Origin: VAZQ01 sp963816745
Lineage (GTDB): Bacteria > Pseudomonadota > Alphaproteobacteria > Rhizobiales > Xanthobacteraceae
Reading direction: 5' to 3'
DNA length: 64,000 nucleotides
Assembly: GCA_963816745.1 (NCBI GenBank)
Contig: CAWFLQ010000006.1
Location: forward strand, 248,001 to 312,000
How positions within the stretch are numbered: position 1 is the stretch's first letter; each line of letters opens with the position of its first letter. Under the pieces are notes generated by a model. The model saw only the letters and a program-made list of their open reading frames with translations. It did not search any database and was not told the DNA's origin. The position numbers and the translations under genes are program-made. This document shows, piece by piece, positions 52,633 through 62,237 of this stretch.

Positions 52633-53111
52633 GCGAGCGCTTCCACGAGATCGCCGTCACCGTGAATGGCGAAGAGGTGCGCGAGCGAGTCGATGCGCGC
52701 AAGACGCTGGTCGATTTCCTGCGCGAGGACCTTGCGCTCACCGGCAGCCATGTCGGCTGCGAGCACGGCGTGTGCGGCGCCTGCACCGTGCGCGTCGACG
52801 GCGCCGTCGTGCGCGGCTGCCTGATGCTCGCCGTGCAATGCGACGGCGCGCGCGTCGAGACCATCGAGGGCGTGGCCGACAGCAACGAGATCGCGGACCT
52901 GCAGCAGGCATTCATCGAACGCAATGCGCTGCAATGCGGCTACTGTACGCCCGGCATGCTGCTCACCGCGCAGGAGCTGCTGCGGAGCGGCGCGGTGCCG
53001 AGCCGCGAAACGATCCGCGTACACCTCTCCGGCAACTACTGCCGCTGCACCGGCTACCAGGCGATCGTCGACGCGGTCGAGGCCGTGGCGAAGGCAAGGG
53101 CAAGCGAATGA
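52629..53111 (+). CDS. (2Fe-2S) small subunit of second molybdenum hydroxylase (CoxS-like)
   Basis: A 160-residue subunit. Cluster motifs are GCEHGVCGACTVRVDG with a further Cys in VRGCLML, then LQCGYCTPGML and NYCRCTGYQAI, all intact. It overlaps the FAD-subunit gene by 4 nt and the large-subunit gene by 4 nt. It transfers electrons from molybdenum to FAD. The arrangement is the same medium-small-large order as the first set at 1-2005. Confidence 0.95.
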   Translation: MSERFHEIAVTVNGEEVRERVDARKTLVDFLREDLALTGSHVGCEHGVCGACTVRVDGAVVRGCLMLAVQCDGARVETIEGVADSNEIADLQQAFIERNALQCGYCTPGMLLTAQELLRSGAVPSRETIRVHLSGNYCRCTGYQAIVDAVEAVAKARASE

Positions 53112-55511
53112 CCATGAAGATATCAGAAGATTCGCCGCCCATCCTCTCGGCGCTCGACCGGCCCAACTCGTATATCGGGCGCTCGGTGCCCCGGCCCAAT
53201 CTCGCCCGCCTCACCCAGGGCCGCGCCCAGTTCGTGAGCGACCTGACCTTGCCGCGCATGGCGCATGTCGCCTTCGTGCGCTCGCCCCATGCGCATGCCC
53301 GCATCACACGGATCGACACGGCGGCGGCGAAGAAGGCGCCGGGCGTCATCGCGGTCGTTACCGGCGCCGAGCTCGCCAAGGTGATCACCCCGTGGGTCGG
53401 CGTGCTCACGCATCTCAAAGGCATCAAGTCGGCGCCGCAGCATGCCATCGCGGTCGAGCGCGCCTGCTGGCAGGGCGAGGCGGTCTGCGCCGTGGTCGCG
53501 CGCACGCGCGCCGAGGCCGAGGATGCCTGCGAGCTGGTCGAGGTCGGCTACGAGGAGCTGCCCGCGGTCACCGACGCCGAGACCGCGCTCGATGCCGGCA
53601 CGCTCGTGATCCATCCCGAGCTCGGCGACAACCTCACCTTCGAGCGCGTCCACGTCGCCGGCGACCCGGACAAGGGCTTCAAGGATGCCGACGCGGTCGT
53701 GGAAACGACCTTCGTGTTCGGCCGCCACACCGGCGTGACCAACGAGCCGCGCGCCATCGTGGCAGACTGGAACCCTGGAGATGCGCGGCTCACCGCCTAT
53801 CATGGCACGCAGGCGCCGCACATGATGCAGAACCTGTTCGCCAAGCATCTCGGTCTCGAGGAGCACCAGGTGCGCGTCGTCACCAAGGACGTCGGCGGCT
53901 CGTTCGGCATCAAGGTGCACACCTATGCCGACGAGATGGCGACGGTGGCGCTGTCGAAGCTGCTCAAGCGCCCGATCAAGTTCGTCGCCGACCGCATCGA
54001 GAGCTTCGTCACCGACATCCACGCCCGCGATCACCGCGTGAAGGCGAAGATCGGCGTCAAGAACGACGGCACTATCACCGCCTGGGAGATCGACGATCTC
54101 ACCGGCATCGGCCCCTACTCCGTCTATCCGCGCACCTCGGGCATCGAGGCGAACCAGATCGTCAATCTCACCGGCGGGCCCTACACCTGCCCGAACTACC
54201 GCGCCCGCGCGCGCGTGGTGTTCCAGAATAAAAATGTGATGTGCCAGTACCGCGCCGTCGGCCATCCCATCGCGACCGCGGTGACGGAAGGACTGGTCGA
54301 GCTTGCCGCCGCCAGGATCGGCATGGACCCCTTGGAAATCCGGCGCCGCAACCTCATTCCGGACGATGCGCATCCCTCGAGCGGCCCATCCGGGATCAAG
54401 TTCGAGGCGCTGTCGCACCACGAGGCGCTCGCCCATCTCGACGCCATGATGAACTATGCCGGACTGCGCGCCGAGCAGAAGCGGCTGCGCGCGCAAGGCA
54501 TCCATCGCGGCATCGGCTTTGCGAGCTTCATCGAGGTGACCAATCCGTCCGCCGCCTTCTACGGCGTCGGCGGCGCCAAGATTTCCGCGCAGGACGGCGT
54601 GACGATGAAGCTCGACGCACAGGGCGCGGTCATCTGCCAGACTGGTGTTACCGAGCAGGGTCAGGGCGCCGAGGCGGTGATCGCGCAGGTCGCGGCTTCT
54701 GCTTTCGGTGTGCCGATCGAGCACGTGCGGGTGATCACCGGCGACACCGACAATACGCCCTATGGCGGCGGCACCTGGGCGTCGCGCGCGGCCGGCATCG
54801 GCGGCGAAGCCGCATGGCAGGCCGGCAAGGCGCTGCGCGCCAACGTGCTGGCCTGCGCCGCCAGCATCTTGCAGGCCAAGCCTGAGGAGCTCGACATCCG
54901 CAACGGCGCTGTCGTCAACCGCGACAACGGCGCCGAGCGCCTGCCGCTCGCCGAGCTCGCCCGCATCGCCTATTTCCGCCCGGACACGCTGCCACCGGGC
55001 TTCCAGGCCGAGCTGATGGCGACACGCCACTATGTGCCGCGCGCCTGGCCGTTCGCCTTCACCAACGGCATCCAGGCGAGCTACCTGGAGGTCGACACCG
55101 AGTTCGGGCTTCGTCACGCTGCTCAAGCACTGGTGCGTGGAGGACTGCGGCACGGTGATCAACCCGCAGCTCGTCGACGAGCAGATCCGAGGCGGCGTGG
55201 TGCAGGGCCTCGGCGGCGCGCTGTTCGAGCACTGCCTCTACGATGAACGCGGCCAACTCCTCAACGGCAACATGGCCGACTATCTGGTGCCGATGGCGGT
55301 CGAGATGCCCGACATCGAGGTGGGCCACGTGGTCACGCCGACCGCGGATTCCGAATTGGGCGCCAAGGGCGCGGGCGAGGCCGGCACCGCCGGCGCGCCG
55401 GGCGCGGTCATGAACGCCATCAACGACGCGCTCCGGCCACTCGGCGCCAAGCCACTCACCGACATGCCGTTCACGCCCGGCAGAATTCTACACGCCCTCG
55501 GCAGGGTGTAG
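53108..55511 (+). CDS. Molybdenum hydroxylase large subunit (CoxL/XdhA-like), frame-disrupted
   Basis: An 800-residue catalytic subunit once one extra base near 55109 (TTCGG(G)CTTC) is removed. Hammerhead: RLTQGRAQFVSDLTLP, VAFVRSPHAHARITRID. Molybdopterin domain: KDVGGSFGIKVHTYADE, GVTEQGQGAEAVIAQV, GGGTWASRAAGIGGEA, and GAKGAGEAGTAGAPGAVMNA with the catalytic Glu. The active-site loop reads MCQYRAVGHPIATAV, not the AYxCSFR of true CO dehydrogenase, so it should hydroxylate an N-heterocycle or related carbon compound rather than CO. It ends the three-subunit operon, 13 nt before the MetE-like gene. Confidence 0.92.
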
Positions 55512-55524
55512 CGTCGGCAGCAGC

Positions 55525-56706
55525 ATGTTCACCGCGACCAAAGGCAAGGCCATACTCACGACCACGACCGGGGCGCTCCCGCGCCCCAGCTGGTACACCG
55601 CCAACCTGCGCGGCATGCCGCTGTCCTACGGCTTCTCGCAGGCGGCCTACCGCGAGCAGCACTTCGACTGCCTCGCCTGCAATGTCGCCGCCCAGCACCG
55701 TGCCGGCATCGACATTTTCGTGGACGGCGACGCGCGGCTCGATGACGACGTCGCCGGCCGCAGCTGGGTAAGCTACGCCACCGAGCGCATCGCCGGCATC
55801 GGCAAGCCGCGGGTCGAAGTGCCGCCGGCGCACTTCATGGCCGACAAGGGCCCCGGCGACCTGATGTGGGAGGTGATCGAGACCCGCATGACGCCGCCGG
55901 TCGAAGGCAGGATCGGTGCGACCGCGCTGGAGCTCGATCGCGCATACAAGGCGATTGCGACCATGACTGACCGGCCGGTGAAGATCGGGTCGATCTCGGC
56001 GCAGATTCTCGCGCTGATGCTGACCGACGAGCATTACCGCGACCGGCTGAAGCTGCTCTTCGACCTGTCGAATGCGCTCAACCGTGAATACCATGCCCTT
56101 GCCGACGCCGGCGCGCCGATCGTGCAGGTCGAGGAGCCGGCCATCCACCAGGTCATCGCCGACCCCAACGCGACCATCACGCCGGCACTATGGGTCGAGG
56201 CATTCAACGCCGAGGTCAAAGGCCTGCGCGGCAAGTGCGAGGTGTGGTGCCACACCTGCTGGGGCAGCCCGGCTGCCCAGCGGGTGGCAAGCCGCGATCA
56301 GTCCTACAAGGACGCCCTACCTTACCTCGATCAGCTCGACGTCGACGTCATCACCTTCGAAGGCGCGTTCAACCGCGGCATGGACTTCGAGCATATCGGC
56401 GCGACGATCTCGAAGGACAAGAAGGTGGCGCTCGGCGTCATCAGCCACCGCACGCTGCAGGTCGAGCGTCCCGAGGAGGTCGCCGACCTGGTCCGCCTCG
56501 CGCTCGAGCACATCGAGCCCGAGCGGCTGATCCTGTCGAGCGATTGCGGCTTCGGCCGGCAATCGATGAGCCGGATGCACGCCTATTACAAGATGGTCAC
56601 GCTGGTACGCGGGGCAAATATCGTGCGCAAGGAGCTCGGATTGCCCGAGACCTACATTCCTGGCGCCGACCCGCGCCTGTCGATGGTGCCCGTGGGTGGC
56701 CACTGA
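55525..56706 (+). CDS. MetE-like (cobalamin-independent methionine synthase II) protein
   Basis: A 393-residue TIM-barrel zinc enzyme related to the C-terminal catalytic half of MetE. Zinc ligands appear in KCEVWCHTCWG (His, Cys) and ILSSDCGFGRQSM (Cys); VQVEEPAIHQVI holds the Glu. It lacks the N-terminal barrel of MetE. Single-domain forms like this transfer methyl groups or act on other methylated or thiol substrates; in a catabolic cluster, directly behind a molybdenum hydroxylase, demethylation is an attractive guess. It follows coxL by 13 nt and seems co-transcribed. Confidence 0.87.
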   Translation: MFTATKGKAILTTTTGALPRPSWYTANLRGMPLSYGFSQAAYREQHFDCLACNVAAQHRAGIDIFVDGDARLDDDVAGRSWVSYATERIAGIGKPRVEVPPAHFMADKGPGDLMWEVIETRMTPPVEGRIGATALELDRAYKAIATMTDRPVKIGSISAQILALMLTDEHYRDRLKLLFDLSNALNREYHALADAGAPIVQVEEPAIHQVIADPNATITPALWVEAFNAEVKGLRGKCEVWCHTCWGSPAAQRVASRDQSYKDALPYLDQLDVDVITFEGAFNRGMDFEHIGATISKDKKVALGVISHRTLQVERPEEVADLVRLALEHIEPERLILSSDCGFGRQSMSRMHAYYKMVTLVRGANIVRKELGLPETYIPGADPRLSMVPVGGH

Positions 56707-56869
56707 GCCAACGGAGAGTACGACGCCCTCGCGTGATGACTCTTGAGGAATCGCGTCGCACGACGGTTCATTTTCCAAATGGACGAAGCTCCCGCGAGGG
56801 GCCACAATCGGGTGCCGCCGCGCGGGCGGCGTCTGGGCAGATCGCAACAAGAACACGGAGACACGATCG

Positions 56870-57824
56870 ATGGACATCAAGGTGGGCAAGCAGGCGATCG
56901 CCGAGGCCACGGAGAAGCTCAAGAACTGGGGCCGTTGGGGCAAGGACGATCAGATCGGCACGCTCAATCACATCACGCCCGAGGATATCGTCAAGGCCGC
57001 GAGCCTGATCCGCAGCGGCAAGGTGTTCGCGCTCGGCATCCCGCTCGACCGCGACGGACCGCAGACCGGCCTGTTCGGCGGACGCTTCAATCCGATCCAC
57101 CAGATGCTCGCGACCGGCACCGACGCTATCGCTGGGCGGCAGGACTGGAACAAGATCCGTTACGCCGACGATACGCTCAATCTCTGCGTCCAGGGCGCAA
57201 CCCATTGGGACGCACTGGGACACGTCTTCTACGAGGACAAGGCCTACAACGGCTTCGAAGCCAAGCTGATCGACGCCAAGGGCCTGAGCGTTCTCGGCAT
57301 CGAGCATTCCAGGAGCAAGATGGTGGGACGCGGCGTGCTGCTCGACATCGCCCGCTTCCGCGGCGTCGACTGGCTGCAAGACGGAGAAGGCATCTCCAAC
57401 GACGAGCTCGACAAGTGCGCCAAGGACCAGAACGTCGCGATCGGGCGCGGCGACTTCGTCATCATCCGCACCGGCCAGATGGAGCGCTGCCTGAAGGAGA
57501 AGCAAGTGGGGCGGCTATGCCGGCGGCGACGCGCCGGGCGTCAAGTTCGAGAACTGCTACTGGTGCCAGGACAAGCAGATCGCCGCGATCTGCACCGACA
57601 CCTGGGGCGTCGAGGTGCGGCCGAACGAGACCACCGAGGCGAACCAGCCCTGGCACTGGGTGGTGATCCCGGCCATGGGCCTGTGCATGGGCGAGATCTT
57701 CTATCTCAAGGAGCTGGCCGAGGACTGCGACGCCGACGGCATCTACGAGTTCTTCTTCTGCGGCCCGCCGCTGATCATCACCGGCGGCACCGGCTCGCCG
57801 ATCAATCCGCAGGCGATTAAGTAA
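56870..57824 (+). CDS. Cyclase-family (kynurenine formamidase-like) hydrolase, frame-disrupted
   Basis: A 317-residue metal-dependent hydrolase. The start MDIKVGKQAIAEATEKL follows ACACGGAGACACG. It has the family opening WGRWGKDDQIGTLNHITPED, a metal-site segment LCVQGATHWDALGHVFYED and IGRGDFVIIRTGQMERCL. One extra base near 57508 (AAGCA(A)GTGG) shifts the frame; then GGYAGGDAPGVKFENCYWC and PAMGLCMGEIFYLKELAEDC follow. Members hydrolyse cyclic imides, amides or lactones. It may open a ring made by a neighbouring oxidation. Confidence 0.88.
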
Positions 57825-57833
57825 CAAAGGCTG

Positions 57834-57862
57834 TCATGCCTGCGAAAGCGGGCATCCAGCAT
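57834..57862 (+). repeat. Half-copy of the CCCGCGAAGGCGGG repeat
   Basis: GTCATGCCTGCGAAAGCGGG and CATCCAG resemble the right arm of the element at 31003-31079, with no matching second arm in this 105-nt gap between the cyclase and HisD-like genes. Confidence 0.5.
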
Positions 57863-57929
57863 ACGCCAATATCGAACGTTCGTGGTCCGCCATCGCGGAC
57901 GATGACCACCGTGGAATTGGAGAGATACC

Positions 57930-59237
57930 ATGGCCCGCTACCTCAAGCGCGGAATGGATGCGAGCGCGATCAAGGCCGCCGACGCCAAGGTGCGCGCGAC
58001 AGTCGAGGAGATCCTCGCCGACGTCGAGGAGCGCCGCGACCAGGCGGTACGTGACCTTTCGCAGATATTCGACAGCTGGTCGCCGCCGTCGTTCAAGCTC
58101 ACTGCGCCCGAGATCGAGCAAGCGATTGCCCAAGTTTCGAAGCGCGACCTCGACGACATCAAGTTCGCGCAGGCGCAGGTGCGCAACTTCGCGCAGAAGC
58201 AGAAAGACACCATGCGCGATCTCGAGGTCGAGACGCTGCCGGGCGTCATTCTCGGCCACAAGCACATCCCGGTGAACTCGATCGGCTGCTACGTGCCGGG
58301 CGGACGCTATCCCATGGTGGCGTCGGCGCACATGTCGATCGTGACCGCACGCGTAGCCGGCGTGAAGCGCATCGTCGCCTGCGCGCCACCGTTCAAGGGC
58401 GGCCCGCATCCGGCGATCGTCGCCGCCATGCATTTCGGCGGAGCCGACGATATCTACGTGCTCGGCGGGGTACAGGCGGTCGCGGCCATGGCGCTCGGCA
58501 CCGAAACCATCGACGCGGTCGATATGATCGTCGGTCCCGGCAACGCCTATGTGGCGGAAGCCAAACGCCAGCTGTTCGGCCGCGTCGGCATCGACCTGCT
58601 GGCCGGACCGACCGAGACGCTGATCATCGCCGACGACAGCGTCGACGGCGAGATGTGCGCAACCGACCTGCTTGGCCAGGCTGAGCACGGCCCGACTTCG
58701 CCGGCAATCCTGATCACCAATTCCGAAAAGCTCGCGCGCGACACCATGGCCGAGGTGGAGCGGATCCTGAAAATCCTGCCGACCGCCGACGCCGCCGGCA
58801 AGGCGTGGGCGGATTTCGGCGAGGTCATCGTGTGCGAGGACGAGGACGAGATGGTGCGCGAGGCTGATCGCATCGCCTCCGAGCACGTGCAGGTAATGAC
58901 CAAGGACCCCGATTATTTTCTCGCCAACATGAAGAACTACGGCTCGCTGTTCCTGGGGCCGCGCACCAACGTCGCCTATGGCGACAAGGTGATCGGGACC
59001 AACCACACGCTGCCGACCAAGAAGGCGGCGCGTTACACCGGCGGCCTGTGGGTCGGCAAGTTTCTCAAGACCTGCACTTATCAGAAGGTGCTCACCGACG
59101 AGGCCTCGGCCCTGGTCGGGGAATATTGCTCGCGGCTGTGCATCCTCGAAGGCTTCTACGCCCACGCGGAGCAGGCGAACGTGCGCGTGCGCCGCTACGG
59201 GGGCCGCAACGTCGCCTATGCGCAGGCGGCCGAGTGA
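57930..59237 (+). CDS. hisD: Histidinol dehydrogenase-family protein (likely catabolic paralogue)
   Basis: A 435-residue zinc-dependent, NAD-linked alcohol dehydrogenase of the HisD fold. Start MARYLKRGMDASAIK after TTGGAGAG. Motifs: NSIGCYVPGGRYPMVASAHM, MIVGPGNAYVAEAKRQLFG, GPTETLIIADDSVDGEM, QAEHGPTSPAILIT with catalytic Glu/His, and TNHTLPTKKAARYTGGLWVG. No other his gene is near and the neighbours are catabolic, so it is probably not the biosynthetic enzyme; HisD relatives that oxidise other diols, such as sulfopropanediol 3-dehydrogenase, are known. It is followed by an SDR gene, possibly with start-stop overlap. Confidence 0.88.
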   Translation: MARYLKRGMDASAIKAADAKVRATVEEILADVEERRDQAVRDLSQIFDSWSPPSFKLTAPEIEQAIAQVSKRDLDDIKFAQAQVRNFAQKQKDTMRDLEVETLPGVILGHKHIPVNSIGCYVPGGRYPMVASAHMSIVTARVAGVKRIVACAPPFKGGPHPAIVAAMHFGGADDIYVLGGVQAVAAMALGTETIDAVDMIVGPGNAYVAEAKRQLFGRVGIDLLAGPTETLIIADDSVDGEMCATDLLGQAEHGPTSPAILITNSEKLARDTMAEVERILKILPTADAAGKAWADFGEVIVCEDEDEMVREADRIASEHVQVMTKDPDYFLANMKNYGSLFLGPRTNVAYGDKVIGTNHTLPTKKAARYTGGLWVGKFLKTCTYQKVLTDEASALVGEYCSRLCILEGFYAHAEQANVRVRRYGGRNVAYAQAAE

Positions 59238-59251
59238 GCGTGGACGGCGCG

Positions 59252-60025
59252 ATGGCCTCGATCGACCTCGCCAAGAGTCCTTCCTTCCGCCTCGACGGCA
59301 AGCGCGCGCTCGTCACCGGGGGCGGACGCGGGATCGGGCTCGCCGCAGCGTCCGCGCTGGCCCAGGCCGGCGCGCACGTGACCCTGGCGGCGCGCACGAA
59401 GCCAGAGATCGACGCGGCCGCGCAAGCAATCCGCGCACGCGGCGACAAGGCCGACGCGCTGCAACTCGACGTCACCGATCTCGATGCCGTTCGTCGCGCC
59501 ATCGAGAATGCGGAACCGTTTGACGTCCTGATCAATAATGCCGGCACCAATCGCCCCAAAATGCTGGTGGATGTCACGGTCGAAGATTTCGACATGATCA
59601 TGGGGCTCAATGTGCGGGCGGCTTTCTTCGTGGCGCAGGCAGTGGCGCGCCGCCTGCTCGAGGCGAAGCGCGCAGGCTCCATCATCAACATCTCCTCGCA
59701 GATGGGCCATGTCGGCGCCGCGCGCCGCACCGTCTACTGCGCCTCCAAGCATGCTATGGAGGGCTTCACCAAGGCGATGGCGATCGAGCTCGCGCCCCAC
59801 AACATCCGCGTCAACAGCCTGGGGCCGACTTTCCTGGAAACGCCGATGACGCGCCCGTTCTTCGAGAACAAGGCGTTCCGCGACGAGGTGCTGGGCAAGA
59901 TAAAGCTCGGCCGGCTCGGCCAGCTCGACGAGCTGACCGGCGCCATCGTCTTTCTCGCGTCCGACGCCTCGTCGCTGATGACCGGCTCGGCCCTCGTCCT
60001 CGACGGCGGCTGGACGGCGGAGTGA
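59252..60025 (+). CDS. Short-chain dehydrogenase/reductase
   Basis: A 257-residue classical SDR. The cofactor motif is VTGGGRGIGLAAA, then VLINNAGTNRPKM, the active-site Ser in IINISSQMG, YCASKHAMEG (Tyr and Lys in place) and the ending SALVLDGGWTAE. Two starts are possible: ATG at 59252, or GTG at 59234, which overlaps the HisD stop as GTGA; neither has a strong ribosome site. It probably works in sequence with the HisD-like enzyme on an alcohol or keto intermediate. Confidence 0.9.
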   Translation: MASIDLAKSPSFRLDGKRALVTGGGRGIGLAAASALAQAGAHVTLAARTKPEIDAAAQAIRARGDKADALQLDVTDLDAVRRAIENAEPFDVLINNAGTNRPKMLVDVTVEDFDMIMGLNVRAAFFVAQAVARRLLEAKRAGSIINISSQMGHVGAARRTVYCASKHAMEGFTKAMAIELAPHNIRVNSLGPTFLETPMTRPFFENKAFRDEVLGKIKLGRLGQLDELTGAIVFLASDASSLMTGSALVLDGGWTAE

Positions 60026-60105
60026 ATGTGACGAGGCGCCGCGCCATTAAGGTTAGTGGCCGAATTCCTCATTCGTCGCAACCGCCGCATTGTACGAATG
60101 CGCCG

Positions 60106-60792
60106 ATGCCCTCAGCCAAGACGATCGCCCACGCCTTACAGGACCGCGTTCATTTCCACCTCTTCGATCGTTGGACCGATCGACGGCTCGGAATCGACGC
60201 GGCAGGCATGCACTCGCCCGCCGAATTGTCGCTGGCGGGCGAGAACGCTGCGTACGCGGTGGAATATTTCGCCACACCGACCTGGATATTTCATCGTCTC
60301 GTCGACAGGCTCCCGATCGACCCTTGGGAATTCGTGTTCGTCGACTATGGCTGCGGCAAAGGGCGCGTGCTCGCGCTCGCGGCCGAACGGCCGTTCCTGC
60401 GCGTCGAAGGGATCGAGTTGTCGCAAGACCTGCATCGGACAGCCGAAAGCAATATCGCCACAGCGCAACGCACCGGCGCGCTCCGCGCACCCGTCGTCGT
60501 GCATCATCGGGATGCAACCGAGTACGAGCTGCCACGGGAGCCGCTGGTCATCTACCTGTTCAATCCCTTCGGCGAACAGGTGATCGCACGCGTATTGGAC
60601 AAGATCGAAGCTTCGCTGCGGGAGCGGCCGCGCGAGGCTTATATCGTCTACGTCAACGCCATCCACCGGCATTGCTTCGAACGGCCGTTCCTGCGGGAGC
60701 TGCCGCGCTCATCATGGGCCAAGCGGATGGAGCGCTTGATGATGCGATGGCCATCGGCGATCTATCGCGCGCAGTCTCCTATTGCAGATTGA
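60106..60792 (+). CDS. Class I SAM-dependent methyltransferase-like protein
   Basis: A 228-residue protein with the SAM-binding motif FVDYGCGKGRVLALA, followed by VEGIELSQDLH and VIYLFNPFGEQVIARVL. Start MPSAKTIAHALQDRVHF is preferred; the frame runs 28 codons further up to overlap the SDR end. The N-terminal HLFDRWTDRRLGIDAAG is shared by a family of rhizobial proteins of unknown substrate. It overlaps the convergent TctC gene by 14 bp. The methyl acceptor is unknown. Confidence 0.82.
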   Translation: MPSAKTIAHALQDRVHFHLFDRWTDRRLGIDAAGMHSPAELSLAGENAAYAVEYFATPTWIFHRLVDRLPIDPWEFVFVDYGCGKGRVLALAAERPFLRVEGIELSQDLHRTAESNIATAQRTGALRAPVVVHHRDATEYELPREPLVIYLFNPFGEQVIARVLDKIEASLRERPREAYIVYVNAIHRHCFERPFLRELPRSSWAKRMERLMMRWPSAIYRAQSPIAD

Positions 60793-61753
60793 GCTTCAGC
60801 TTCGGATCCGAGACGATCCGCCGATATAGCGCGAACTGATCGCGGTTGAACGCGTCGAGCTCCTGCGGCGTCGAGCCGATCGCCTCGGTCCCCGCATCCG
60901 CCAGTCGCTTCACGACGCCCGGATCCTTCATCGTCCTGGCGATATCGGCCGCGAGCTTGTCCACGATCGCCTTCGGCGTCGCCGCCGGAGCGTAGATCGC
61001 GGTCCAATACGGCACCTCGTAGTCGAGCCCCTGCTCGATCATGGTCGGCACGTTCGGCAGCGCCGGCGTCCGCGTCCTGGTCGTGACCGCGAGCGCCCGC
61101 ACCAGTCCGGATTCGATATTCTTCACCTGCGGCGGCACCCCATCGATGAGCATCGCGATCCGCCCCGCCAGGAGATCGGGCATCACGCCGGCATTGCCGC
61201 GATACGGCACGTGCACGATGTCGACGTCGGCCGCCGACTTGAACAACTCGCTGGCGAGATGAATTCCCGTTCCCGCCCCGGAGGAGCCATAGCTGAACTT
61301 GCCCGGATTGGCTTTCGCCAGCGCGATGAACTCCTTCAGGTCCTTCGCAGGGAGCGAAGGATTGATGATCAACACCGGCGCGAAGCGCGTGACGAGAGAC
61401 ACCGGGGCGAGGTCGCGCAGCCAGTCGTACGGCAGATCCTTGCCGACGACGGAGCTCACCACGCCGGTGACGGAGTGATAGAGCAAGGTGTAGCCGTCGG
61501 GCGCCGCGCGCGCGACGGCGTTCACGCCGAGCGTGCCCCCTGCCCCGCCTTGGTTCTCGACGACCACTTGCTGGCCCAGCACGTCGGCGAGCTTCTGCGC
61601 GGTCGTCCGGGCAGTAAAGTCGATGCCGCCGCCGGCGGCGAGCGGAACGATGAGCTTGATCGGCTTGGACGGATAGGCGTCCTGTGCCGCCGCTTGGCAC
61701 AATGACAATGCGATCGCGGCGAAGCCGAGCGGAAAGAGACGTCGCGAGATCAT
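60779..61753 (-). CDS. Tripartite tricarboxylate transporter-type solute-binding protein (TctC)
   Basis: A 324-residue periplasmic binding protein, intact. Start MISRRLFPLGFAAIALSLC follows GGGAGGACGCC; the signal peptide ends near AAAQ. The mature part begins YPSKPIKLIVPLAAGGGIDF, with VENQGGAGGTLGVNAVA, YGSSGAGTGIHLASELFK and VPYRGNAGVMPDLLAGRIAM, all standard Bug/TctC features. No TctA or TctB membrane genes are in the window, as is usual for these expanded families. It overlaps the NIPSNAP gene by 4 nt. It probably delivers an organic acid. Confidence 0.93.
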   Translation of the reverse strand: MISRRLFPLGFAAIALSLCQAAAQDAYPSKPIKLIVPLAAGGGIDFTARTTAQKLADVLGQQVVVENQGGAGGTLGVNAVARAAPDGYTLLYHSVTGVVSSVVGKDLPYDWLRDLAPVSLVTRFAPVLIINPSLPAKDLKEFIALAKANPGKFSYGSSGAGTGIHLASELFKSAADVDIVHVPYRGNAGVMPDLLAGRIAMLIDGVPPQVKNIESGLVRALAVTTRTRTPALPNVPTMIEQGLDYEVPYWTAIYAPAATPKAIVDKLAADIARTMKDPGVVKRLADAGTEAIGSTPQELDAFNRDQFALYRRIVSDPKLKLNLQ

Positions 61754-62097
61754 GGCGTCCTCCCGAGTGCGGCGATTTCGGCGAGTCGTTCCTTGAAGAA
61801 CGGCGCCGGAGCGAGGATGCGGGTTTCCTGCGTGGTCAGCAGCGGACGAGCTTTGCCCAGATAGGCTTTCCAGGCCGCGTCCTCGAACAGGCGGCGCCGC
61901 CGTTCCACCCGATCGTCGAGGCTCGCATAGGCCCACAGCGTCGTGATCTGGTTCAGCGGGCCGATTTCACTGACGTAATATCCGATCGGCTGTCCCTGAA
62001 ATCGCGTTTGCGGCGCGCGCCCTTCCGCCTCGTACATCCTTAGGAATTCGCCGGTATTGCCCGGCGCGCACGTGTAGAGTCGTTGCTCCACGAACAT
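61750..62097 (-). CDS. NIPSNAP-family protein
   Basis: A 115-residue ferredoxin-like alpha/beta barrel protein. Start MFVEQRLYTCAPGNTGEF is fixed by a strong ribosome site, GCAGGAGGATCG, and the frame's earlier Met is ignored. VSEIGPLNQITTLWAYASLD and RRRLFEDAAWKAYLGKARPL are typical of the family. NIPSNAP genes often accompany catabolic or transport genes; the reaction, if any, is unknown. It overlaps the TctC gene by 4 nt (ATGA) and so is translationally coupled to it. Confidence 0.87.
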   Translation of the reverse strand: MFVEQRLYTCAPGNTGEFLRMYEAEGRAPQTRFQGQPIGYYVSEIGPLNQITTLWAYASLDDRVERRRRLFEDAAWKAYLGKARPLLTTQETRILAPAPFFKERLAEIAALGRTP

Positions 62098-62237
62098 TCG
62101 ATCCTCCTGCCTCGCCGCCCTTCGTTTCGAATTGCTTCGTTGAGGGCGCTTCGCGTTTCCACGCGTCATTATTCACGGCAGGAGCAGGGAGCACAACAAA
62201 CCGCGGCGCGAGTACCCACCGCGGGCAACGGGAGCAG

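Noticed and set aside
53123..55162. 679-codon minus-strand frame opposite the second large subunit
   Set aside because: Shadow of coxL; the plus strand carries every molybdenum hydroxylase motif.
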